Origin: Streptococcaceae bacterium
GTDB lineage: Bacteria; Bacillota; Bacilli; Lactobacillales; Streptococcaceae
Direction of reading: 5' to 3'
Assembly: GCA_031253335.1 (NCBI GenBank)
Contig: JAIRWF010000035.1
Location: forward strand, 85,510-149,509
Length of the DNA stretch: 64,000 nt
The position numbers and the translations under genes were made by a program. The notes under the pieces are model-generated. The model was given only the letters and a program-made list of their open reading frames with translations, had not been told where the DNA came from and searched no databases. Positions within the stretch are counted from its first letter, which is position 1. Every line of letters begins with the position of its first letter. This document shows positions 56,757 through 64,000 of the stretch, piece after piece.

Positions 56757-57212
56757 AAGGCGTGTCTATCTACGCCACTTTGTGTCGGGCTGTCCGCTCT
56801 GATAACCCTACGAGCATCGCTGTAAGGTGCAGACCGCACCAACAGACGTCCTTCGCTACGGCGCAGACCGCACCAAGTCGAGCCGCAAAAACCAGTTTGC
56901 TTTTGCTTGCTTGGACGACTCGTCCAAGGTGGTAGATAGAGACTTGTGAAACAAGTCCCAGCCTGCGTCAAAGTAACGGATGAAACAAGCGAAGCTTGTG
57001 TCTTCTAATGTCGTAGCCAGGCATTTATTCACTTAACGTCTTGCGCCAAGTACCTCTCTAAGTTGCGATTCGCCTTGGCGCTTTAGCGCCTTAGAGCGAA
57101 TGGACATGCTTTAGCTAGGCGAGAAAGCAGGGAGTTGCCATGCGACTTGCCAGCTTTGCTGGCTTAGCGAGCATGGACAGCACGGCGCAAAGCGCGGAGA
57201 TAGAGGTCACCA
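56757..57212. repeat. Mosaic palindromic dispersed repeat, copy C (inverted, longest)
   Basis: GGCGTGTCTATCTACGCC ... CGCGGAGATAGAGGTCACC plus internal modules of both long and short forms. Confidence 0.75.
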
Positions 57213-57249
57213 CAAAAATAAATACAGAAAATTTAAATCCTACCTACCT

Positions 57250-57930
57250 TTAAAACGCCTCACTTTCTAATACCATTCTTTTCGCCTCTTCGAAGTTTGA
57301 GACTTTGGAAAATCCTCCTTTAGTCAAGAAATATACTTGATTACACCATTTTTCAATTTCTTCTAATATATGAGAAGTCAATAGAATAATTTTTTCCTTT
57401 GATAAATTTTGTAAAATCTTAAAAGCCTCCTCCCGCATCTTATTATCAAGACCATTCAACAATTCATCAATAATGATCACGTCCCCATTCAAGCTCACAC
57501 TGTAAATAAAAGCTAAAATTTCTTTCATTCCAAGTGAGTATTTTCTAATCGGGGTGTCAAAAAAATGATTTGCCTTAAATAATAGCAGATATTCTTCTGC
57601 TTTTTTTCGCTCTTGTCCGCGTAAAAGTTTAATATAATCCATCCCAGTCAGATTTTCATCAAAGACTTCAAAACCTGGCAAATAAACAATACGTCCTTTG
57701 AATAGACTATCCGAAACGACAACTTCTCCTTGAAAAGAAATTTCACCATTAATAGCAGTAAAAAATGTTGATTTCCCGACACCGTTACGACCAATGATCC
57801 CATAAAGGCCAGGTCCACAAAGGTCTAAATTTATATTTTTAAACGTATCTGTAGTTAAATTTTTTATTTCAAGTCTCATTTTTTCACGCCTTTCTGTATA
57901 CATATCTTTGAAATAACCAGTGTGTTGCAA
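57250..57930 (-). CDS. ABC transporter ATP-binding protein
   Basis: GIIGRNGVGKSTFF; YSLGMKEILAF; VIIIDELLNGLD. Confidence 0.92.
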   Translation of the reverse strand: MQHTGYFKDMYTERREKMRLEIKNLTTDTFKNINLDLCGPGLYGIIGRNGVGKSTFFTAINGEISFQGEVVVSDSLFKGRIVYLPGFEVFDENLTGMDYIKLLRGQERKKAEEYLLLFKANHFFDTPIRKYSLGMKEILAFIYSVSLNGDVIIIDELLNGLDNKMREEAFKILQNLSKEKIILLTSHILEEIEKWCNQVYFLTKGGFSKVSNFEEAKRMVLESEAF

Positions 57931-59014
57931 TATAGAAAATTAATGAGAGCACCAAGAGATAAATAACCCCAAAAATAAGTGAATTTTGTCCAAATAGTAC
58001 ATTCCCACCAAGCGGCCATGGAGCTGGGCTCCCTCCACTTAATTGAACTACTGTTCCACTCCCTAAATAAGTCAAAGGGATAAATTTTATGACATGTTTC
58101 ATGAAATCTTGAGTCATTAATTGTGAGTAACCTACCAGAATTAGAACTGTTACAATCAGTGGCAGAAACGATCGTTTAACTATCAACGTTAAAAATTGCC
58201 CTAGAGACGATAAGAAGATTAAAATTACAGCAAAATAAGCTAACCCCCATACCCCTGCCTGCCAAACAGGCATGTTTGAATATTCTCCAAACATTCCAGC
58301 TGGAAACTTTGGACTACCCCATCCAACGGAAAATCCTAAATAAATAAAATAGCATATAAACAAAAAACAAACTACTGAGAAAACCGTGATTATTGGAACT
58401 AGGAGAGTCATTATCTGTATTTTTTCTCGCTTAACTTTTAAAACTCTCCACAATCGTAGCTTATTAGGAAATTGCCAACTTAAAAAATCAGATACTAACA
58501 CTGAGACTAATACTAGGATTAAAATGCCATTTAAATCCCCATTTGCTTCCAAAAATGCAGAATAAGCCATCGGATCTTCCCCTTGGGCTTCTGGAAAGGC
58601 TTGACCACTTGCTTTTACCTCATTATACCAAGCATTAAAACTTTTGCTATTACTAGAATCAAGCTGACTCTTATCTTTGCTATTTTTGTTTATCTCATAT
58701 TGTGCATCGTAGAATTTTGTATAATTTTTTTCTTGAATCGCTTTCTTTTGAATTTGAAATAACGGCAGATTCTCTTTAAGCATATTGAGTTCTGATTTAG
58801 ACTCTACAGTATTTAATCCATCTTTTATATTGGATTCACAGTTCAGTATTGCTAATTGAGTAGTTTGTATTTGTTGCTGAATATCATTTATGCTCAGTTG
58901 TGATTTCGTAACTGTTATCCTGGCATTTACGAACCAACTGACTAGTAATATACTCAAAATCACAAGTATCAGCTGATTTTTTCGACTGCTCAAGTACTCT
59001 TTGAAGAAAAACAT
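57884..59014 (-). CDS. ABC transporter permease (bacteriocin export/immunity type)
   Basis: N-terminal TM, long extracytoplasmic loop, multiple C-terminal TMs, overlaps the ATPase gene. Confidence 0.8.
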   Translation of the reverse strand: MFFFKEYLSSRKNQLILVILSILLVSWFVNARITVTKSQLSINDIQQQIQTTQLAILNCESNIKDGLNTVESKSELNMLKENLPLFQIQKKAIQEKNYTKFYDAQYEINKNSKDKSQLDSSNSKSFNAWYNEVKASGQAFPEAQGEDPMAYSAFLEANGDLNGILILVLVSVLVSDFLSWQFPNKLRLWRVLKVKREKIQIMTLLVPIITVFSVVCFLFICYFIYLGFSVGWGSPKFPAGMFGEYSNMPVWQAGVWGLAYFAVILIFLSSLGQFLTLIVKRSFLPLIVTVLILVGYSQLMTQDFMKHVIKFIPLTYLGSGTVVQLSGGSPAPWPLGGNVLFGQNSLIFGVIYLLVLSLIFYIATHWLFQRYVYRKA

Positions 59015-59069
59015 TTATTACCTCCAAGAAAAGAAAGGAGGCAATGCCTCCTCTTATGTTATGCCATGA

Positions 59070-59348
59070 TTAATTTGCCCACCATTGCCATTGCTGGTAG
59101 AGAGCGTGACCGCCTTGGAAATAACTTATATCATAAGCAACTCTTTCACTATATATGCCATGGTTAACTACCCAGTTATACTTGTGATATGTTGACGAAT
59201 CAGCAATCTTCGTTTTGCCAGTCCATAGCTGATATTCGGAAAATTTTTCTGTGAATGTTCCTTTCGCATAATATGCATTTACATTTATCCCAATTCCAAC
59301 AAATAAAATTACCACAGAAGCGACTAAAAACTTTATTATTTTTTTCAT
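59070..59348 (-). CDS. Lactococcin-972-like secreted peptide (putative bacteriocin)
   Basis: MKKIIKFLVASVVILFVGIGINVNAYYAKGTFTEKF...YQQWQWWAN; signal peptide, Cys-free Trp/Tyr-rich mature part, followed by permease + ATPase. Confidence 0.6.
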   Translation of the reverse strand: MKKIIKFLVASVVILFVGIGINVNAYYAKGTFTEKFSEYQLWTGKTKIADSSTYHKYNWVVNHGIYSERVAYDISYFQGGHALYQQWQWWAN

Positions 59349-59519
59349 TTTTCTACCTCCTTGTAGAAATGTACATTCGCTGTGCTTTCCCGCACAACTC
59401 CCTAAAATGACTTTTCGACACATTCGCGACTGTATCAAAAAAAGAAGCATGAAGACAAGAACTGAGCAGTTCAAGTCGCAATTCGCTTGAAACAATCTGC
59501 TCGTGACGCATTAACTAGT

Positions 59520-59560
59520 ATATGCGCTTCTTGCTTCTTGCTTCTTGCTTCTTGCTTAGA
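59520..59560 (-). repeat. Heptanucleotide tandem repeat GCAAGAA (~4 units) in the bacteriocin promoter
   Basis: gcttcttgcttcttgcttcttgcttcttgctt on + strand, directly upstream of GCATATACTAG. Confidence 0.75.
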
Positions 59561-59584
59561 GTGTATCACTTTTTGAAAGCGCTG

Positions 59585-59779
59585 TCAAGAATTTAGTATT
59601 GAATTTTCAAAAAAATAAAAAATAATTTTTTCTCTTGGAATAATTTTTAAGATGGCTGAAATAATAAGTAAGGCAATTAGGATATATAAAATTAGTTTGG
59701 GTGATATTTCTTGTGCATGGGCGGTAGAAATAAGGTATGCAGTTGAGATCAATCCTAAAAAAGTTAGTATTGTTTTTTT
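59585..59779 (-). CDS. Small membrane protein
   Basis: MKKTILTFLGLISTAYLISTAHAQEISPKLILYILIALLIIS. Confidence 0.55.
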   Translation of the reverse strand, partial: KKTILTFLGLISTAYLISTAHAQEISPKLILYILIALLIISAILKIIPREKIIFYFFENSILNS

Positions 59780-59787
59780 CATGATTA

Positions 59788-60120
59788 TCACTCTGTCTTC
59801 CATAATTTTTGTGGTGTTACAGCTTTTCCATTATAATATTCTTGACGATAATAGGTCCCAATCCACCCATTATGATTTTTATCCATATAATTTGCAACAT
59901 GGGTGCCAATATCATATTTTGCTAATCCATAACTTATTGCAAGTCCAGTGATGAAACTTTGAGCGATTGCCTTAGTTACTCCTAAAGTTATAGCAATTTC
60001 AGGTACCACCAATGTTGGAACTGCATCAATTATTACTGCAAACGCCGTATCTCCATAAGCCACTCCAGTATATGTCCATGATTCATAAGTATAACCTGTA
60101 GTTTGAAATAATCCTTTCAA
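59788..60120 (-). pseudogene. N-terminally truncated secreted bacteriocin-like protein
   Basis: No signal peptide; hydrophobic centre and NHNGWIGTYYRQEYYNG C-terminus; upstream sequence is an unrelated fdhA-like fragment. Confidence 0.45.
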
Positions 60121-60177
60121 AATGGGGAATGTTTGAACGCTTGTGGAATAAGCAGATGACTCCCTTCATCTCTAGGT

Positions 60178-60250
60178 TACTCTATCTTCACGGTACACAC
60201 CTTGTACTCAAGGGAGTAAAGCTAACTGGGATTCGTTAGTTCGTTGATAG
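60178..60250 (-). pseudogene. Decayed fragment resembling the fdhA 3' end
   Basis: CTATCTTCACGGTACACACCTTGTACTCAAGGGAGTAAAGCTAACTGG versus 26996-27046 CAATCTTCACCGCACAGACCTTGTACTCGGGGATAAAGCTAATCGG. Confidence 0.6.
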
Positions 60251-60267
60251 TTGGTAACCATAAAAGA

Positions 60268-60438
60268 TTACCGTAGTTTTTTTCTAACGAAATATAAAAT
60301 AGTCATTATTAGGACGAGTAGGAAAGAAATTGTAACCTTCTGTCGATAATAAATGCCTAATATTACGCAGATTATGCTTAGCGTTAATAACAGAAACATA
60401 AGAATATCAAGAATTCTATTTTTTTTATTGCTCTTCAT
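60268..60438 (-). CDS. Small membrane protein (putative immunity), 56 aa
   Basis: MKSNKKNRILDILMFLLLTLSIICVILGIYYRQKVTISFLLVLIMTILYFVRKKLR*, directly after 60442-61248. Confidence 0.6.
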   Translation of the reverse strand: MKSNKKNRILDILMFLLLTLSIICVILGIYYRQKVTISFLLVLIMTILYFVRKKLR

Positions 60439-60441
60439 TCT

Positions 60442-61248
60442 TTACCTCGAATAAACGCTATGTACCCCTGGGGTCATATTTACATCTGCATAGATTCCTT
60501 TATTCGCTTTACCTATCGCAGCTAATTTATATGCTTGAGAGGAAATATCTCCCATTTCCCAAGAGATCAAGCCTTGGACAGCCACTACCCCACCACCTAA
60601 TGCAGCTGTAATCCCCATAGATAAAGCTCCAGCAGCCAAACTAACATCGCCAGTTGCAAGACTTATATTCAAAAAATAAGTAGATTGGTTTGCAAAATAT
60701 TTTGCTAAAGTAAGTGTGCTAGACTTATTAGTAGAGTAATACCTAACTCCCCACCAATAATGATTATGAGGTGGCGTTAAACTTGATAAAGTTTTTGATA
60801 TAGGACCATTAGTTTCTTTTGTTGGATACGCATTATTTACAACACCCCCATCACTTTGAAGCTGGCTACCTGGAGTATTTAGCTCAGCATTTATTGAATT
60901 AACACCCGCTTGAATAACATAATCATAATATTCGGTTGTTGTAAACTTTGTTTCTGTAGCATTCAAATTTGCTAGGTTTTTAGCTATATAATTTTCTATG
61001 GCTGCGGAATTCGTAATGGTTAATTTCCCGTTTTGTACTCCAATAAATTGATTTGCAAAAGCTTTTAAATTATCAAATGCAACATTTTCCCGGCTATTTA
61101 TTGCGGTAGTAGTCATTGCAATATTAGCACTTTCAATCTGAGTTACTGGTGTAGTATCTGCTAGCACGCCCAGCGGAGCTCCTAATGCCCCAAATAATGT
61201 GAAGATTGTTGCCGAACCTGTAATAAAATTCTTTTTTGTTTTTTTCAT
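60442..61248 (-). CDS. Secreted 'WWG' protein, putative bacteriocin/toxin (divergent)
   Basis: Signal peptide; PPHNHYWWGVRYYSTNKSS; hydrophobic Gly/Ala-rich C-terminus. Confidence 0.65.
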   Translation of the reverse strand: MKKTKKNFITGSATIFTLFGALGAPLGVLADTTPVTQIESANIAMTTTAINSRENVAFDNLKAFANQFIGVQNGKLTITNSAAIENYIAKNLANLNATETKFTTTEYYDYVIQAGVNSINAELNTPGSQLQSDGGVVNNAYPTKETNGPISKTLSSLTPPHNHYWWGVRYYSTNKSSTLTLAKYFANQSTYFLNISLATGDVSLAAGALSMGITAALGGGVVAVQGLISWEMGDISSQAYKLAAIGKANKGIYADVNMTPGVHSVYSR

Positions 61249-61470
61249 AGTTATACACTTTCTAAGCAGCCCTCGCTTCTAAATGTATTCTTGAAAGCTG
61301 TTTAAAGTCTTTCAATAGAGTTAAGACGACGATTTTTTTAATTTGCACGATAACCCCTTTCCATTTATTAAATTGCTCCGTCGAGCTAGTTGAGATTTAA
61401 ACCTTTGTTTTGATGGTCTTAGTATAGCAAATAATAATGGCTAAAACGAGAAATCCCAGATTTGTGCATG
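61249..61470 (-). promoter_or_regulatory. Repeated structured leader/promoter, copy 3, with a 28-codon uORF at 61262-61348
   Basis: SD GGAAAGGGG then GTG frame VQIKKIVVLTLLKDFKQLSRIHLEARAA*. Confidence 0.65.
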
Positions 61471-61497
61471 AAAATAAAAAAGCCCGTTTAATCAGGC

Positions 61498-62316
61498 TCA
61501 TTTCACATTCTCATCCACAAATTTCTGGTAATAGTCCCGCAGGTCAATGCTCTCCACAGCGTCATAGAAGTAAATCACATAGTCCATCTCATTTTTGCCC
61601 TGCGCCTTATCCTCAAAGACATAGTGGTAATAGCCAAAGGCAAACTTGTGCAGGAGCTTTGCGAAAATATCGCGCTCAAAAAGTTGCTTTTCCGCATAGA
61701 GCAGGACATTATGCGCTTCCACTTTCTCCCCCGCCAAAATCAAGGCCAGCACCCCGCGGTGAAGTGCTTGTTGCATGCGCCTGCGGTATTTGAAAATATT
61801 CTTGAAAGCCCCCGTCGGCTTCTCCCAGTCGGAAATGATGGAAATAATCATCGTCGGTGTAAAATGCTCAATCGTGTAAGATAGCACACTCAGCTCATAA
61901 AAGCTCCAGACCGACACACCAAAGAAATGGCTTGCAAGCTCCTGCCGCTCTACCTCTTCCAAGTCCGCATAACAAGCTTTCGCTGAAAGTGCCACCAGCG
62001 GATCTGTGTCCAAATAGTCTGCGTAAATCTGCTTCAGCCCCCTACTATCCTGCTTGTAATAGCTGTGCTCGATTTTTAGAAAAACTTCCTCGGCTTCATC
62101 GTAAGCAAAGTGATTGACCAGATACTCGTACTCGCCCAAGGACATGTACATGTAAGACAGCGCTCGGTCCATGTCCTCAATGCTCAGAAGACGCTTCCCC
62201 TTCTCGAAATCCCCAATCTTTTTGCGCGAAATTCCAATCGCTTCAAACTCGTTGCGGTGCAACTCGAGCGATTCCCGAATATCCTCAAACACTTCTCCAT
62301 AAGGACGTTTATCCAT
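61498..62316 (-). CDS. Rgg/GadR/MutR-family transcriptional regulator
   Basis: HTH ESLELHRNEFEAIGISRKKIGDFEKGKRLLSIEDMDRAL followed by TPR-like helices. Confidence 0.87.
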   Translation of the reverse strand: MDKRPYGEVFEDIRESLELHRNEFEAIGISRKKIGDFEKGKRLLSIEDMDRALSYMYMSLGEYEYLVNHFAYDEAEEVFLKIEHSYYKQDSRGLKQIYADYLDTDPLVALSAKACYADLEEVERQELASHFFGVSVWSFYELSVLSYTIEHFTPTMIISIISDWEKPTGAFKNIFKYRRRMQQALHRGVLALILAGEKVEAHNVLLYAEKQLFERDIFAKLLHKFAFGYYHYVFEDKAQGKNEMDYVIYFYDAVESIDLRDYYQKFVDENVK

Positions 62317-62330
62317 AAACCCTCCAAAAA

Positions 62331-62352
62331 ACCAACCCTGAGGTTGGTTATA
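62331..62352 (-). terminator. Hairpin + T tract just upstream of the rgg start codon (possible attenuator)
   Basis: Minus strand AACCAACCTCAGGGTTGGTTTTTTGGAGGG. Confidence 0.55.
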
Positions 62353-62488
62353 TTTTATCCTTAAAAAGAATTTTAGCATATTTATCCTTGCGGCATTGAA
62401 TTTTTGCCTGTTTTTAGAAAAACAGTATTACCCTGAATTCCGCAATGTAAAGTTCTCTTTTGTTCTAATCACTATAGTACCTTCATTA

Positions 62489-62681
62489 CTAACTTTTTTG
62501 ATATCTCCTATAATTATCATCAAACAAAATTGCGGTTATAATGTTTGTGGCAAACAGTACCACCCCCGCTATTGACTCCAATGATAAAAATTGTGAAATT
62601 TTTATGATATAGGCAGACGCTAATAGTGTTGCTATCCTAAGTAGTACATCTAAGAAAATAAGGATCTTTTTTTTGCTCATT
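62489..62681 (-). CDS. Small membrane protein paired with 62683-63432
   Basis: MSKKKILIFLDVLLRIATLLASAYIIKIS...ITAILFDDNYRRYQKS. Confidence 0.65.
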
Positions 62682-62682
62682 T

Positions 62683-63432
62683 TTATTGCCACCCCGCTCC
62701 CCAAACGCTTACAACTCCAGGCGTGCAGTTAAAGACAATTCCTCCAGGCGCATTACTAGCCCCAAATCCTAGTGCTCCAATAGCTAGAGATACTACTCCA
62801 CAAGCAAATGAATTTGGTCCTGGAATCAAGCCAATTCCACCGACAACCAAGCTCACACCTCCGGCCGCATTACCTGCTTGATGCAAAGTTGATTTTGAAA
62901 TTCCAATTCGTAACCCCCACCAATAAACATGAACATAATTACTCCCTTCATGAAATGTTGATGTTGTAATTATTTGTGTAGCTTGCGATTGTTGCTGAAC
63001 CACACTCGGCGTTTGTCCAACAATCACTGAGTTTTCAATCTGAGCAACATCTGACTTTGGTGTTGTATTAAGTATTTGCTTTAAATTTGCGTTTTGGGCA
63101 GAAACTAGTTGATTTAAGGAATTAATTTCTTGAGATGTTGCGTTCAGTGGAATTAATTTTTGATTAATAACAAATTGACCATTTTCTAATACTACCGCAC
63201 CATTAAATCTATTAATAAATAATTGATTGACTTGTTTCCCTACAATAGGTGTAGTAGGAATTGTATTGCTAACTAAAGTAGTGTCAGAAACAATATTTGC
63301 GTTTGATAAAGTTTTTATGGCTTGATTAGTTCCGGTAGTTAGATGTGAGCTTACTTCATAACTAGTTCCTACTCCAAGAAGAGCAAGTCCAACACTGGAT
63401 GTAATCATAAAATTCTTTGTTGTTTTTTTCAT
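62683..63432 (-). CDS. Secreted 'WWG' protein, putative bacteriocin/toxin
   Basis: HEGSNYVHVYWWGLRIGISKSTL; N-terminal half closely similar to 55404-56156, C-terminus divergent. Confidence 0.65.
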   Translation of the reverse strand: MKKTTKNFMITSSVGLALLGVGTSYEVSSHLTTGTNQAIKTLSNANIVSDTTLVSNTIPTTPIVGKQVNQLFINRFNGAVVLENGQFVINQKLIPLNATSQEINSLNQLVSAQNANLKQILNTTPKSDVAQIENSVIVGQTPSVVQQQSQATQIITTSTFHEGSNYVHVYWWGLRIGISKSTLHQAGNAAGGVSLVVGGIGLIPGPNSFACGVVSLAIGALGFGASNAPGGIVFNCTPGVVSVWGAGWQ

Positions 63433-63660
63433 AGTTATACACTTTCTAAGCAGCCCTCGCTGCTAAATGTATTCTTGAAAGCTGTATAAAATCTTTCAAA
63501 TAAGTTAAGACGATGAGTTTTTACTTTGCACGATAACTCCTTTCATTTTTTAGATTGCTCCGTCGAGCTGGGTAAGATTTAAATCTTTCTTTTGATGAGC
63601 CTAGTATATCAAATAAAAATACCTCAAACGAAAATTCCCAGATTTGTGCACGAGAAATTA
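63433..63660 (-). promoter_or_regulatory. Repeated structured leader/promoter, copy 4, with a short uORF at 63505-63531
   Basis: AAAGGAGTTATC-GTG CAA AGT AAA AAC TCA TCG TCT TAA; hairpin at 63448-63465. Confidence 0.7.
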
Positions 63661-63679
63661 AAAAGCCTGTATGACAGGC

Positions 63680-64000
63680 TCATTTCACATTATCATCCAC
63701 AAAGGTCTGGTAATAATCCCGCAGGTCGAGACTAGCCACGCTATCATAGACGGAAACAACCTCCGCCATCTCACGCTTGCCTTTGGTCTTGTCCTCAAAC
63801 ACGTAGTGATAATAACCAAAGGCAAATTTGTGCAGAAGTTTCGCAAAAATATCCCGCTCAAAGAGCTGCTTCTCCGCATAAAGCAAGACATTGTGCGCCT
63901 CGACCTTTTCTCCCGCGAGGATCAAGGCAAGCACCGCGCGGTGAAGCGCTTGCTGCATGCGCCTGCGGTATTTAAAAATATTTTTGAACGCGCCCGTCGG
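63680..64000 (-). CDS. Rgg-family regulator, C-terminal part (runs off the window)
   Basis: RRRMQQALHRAVLALILAGEKVEAHNVLLYAEKQLFERDIFAKLLHKFAFGYYHYVFED, near-identical to 61498-62316. Confidence 0.85.
   Translation of the reverse strand, partial: PTGAFKNIFKYRRRMQQALHRAVLALILAGEKVEAHNVLLYAEKQLFERDIFAKLLHKFAFGYYHYVFEDKTKGKREMAEVVSVYDSVASLDLRDYYQTFVDDNVK

Noticed and set aside
56757-56971. 72-aa ORF MTQAGTCFTSLYLPPW...
   Set aside because: Lies entirely within repeat copy C; likewise 42490-42825 lies mostly in copy B, so neither is a gene
59520-59560. CRISPR or minisatellite coding repeat
   Set aside because: Only ~4 heptamers, noncoding, no spacers
1-64000. tRNA genes
   Set aside because: None recognised apart from the tRNA-like domain of ssrA; no scan could be run

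Overview
This 64 kb window comes from a low-to-mid GC Lactobacillales (Streptococcaceae/Lactococcus-like) chromosome. The taxon is inferred from the tmRNA tag AKNNTQTYALAA, Rgg regulators, a KxYKxGKxW-type signal peptide and gene content. Core of the window: an anaerobic nitrate/formate respiration and molybdenum-cofactor locus (narGHJI, narK, an NAD-linked formate dehydrogenase operon, a second FdhF-like oxidoreductase, moaACDE/moeA/mobA/mobB, a formate/nitrite channel, and menE plus a thioesterase). It is surrounded by housekeeping genes (gap, asnS, aspartate aminotransferase, dinG, mreCD, rpsI/rplM, mntH, ssrA). Accessory regions: (i) SHOCT-domain membrane proteins at the left end; (ii) an AT-rich cluster of adenylate-forming ligase, Orn/Lys/Arg-type decarboxylase and LysR, coupled to an EamA exporter; (iii) a 54.3-64 kb array of Rgg-linked secreted 'WWG' proteins, each followed by a small membrane protein, with a repeated structured leader and a lactococcin-like peptide/ABC set. 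Most novel-looking signals: (a) a highly iterated palindrome TGTCARAKYTGACA (over 20 copies, many inside genes); (b) a mosaic dispersed repeat family whose two ends covary as a stem; (c) the Rgg/leader/secreted-protein/small-TM modules, which look like polymorphic toxin-immunity units; (d) a shared TGTCAA-N6-TTGACA operator upstream of narG and fdh; (e) tandem degenerate tmRNA 3'-end copies. All calls come from reading the sequence and supplied ORFs; no database search was run.
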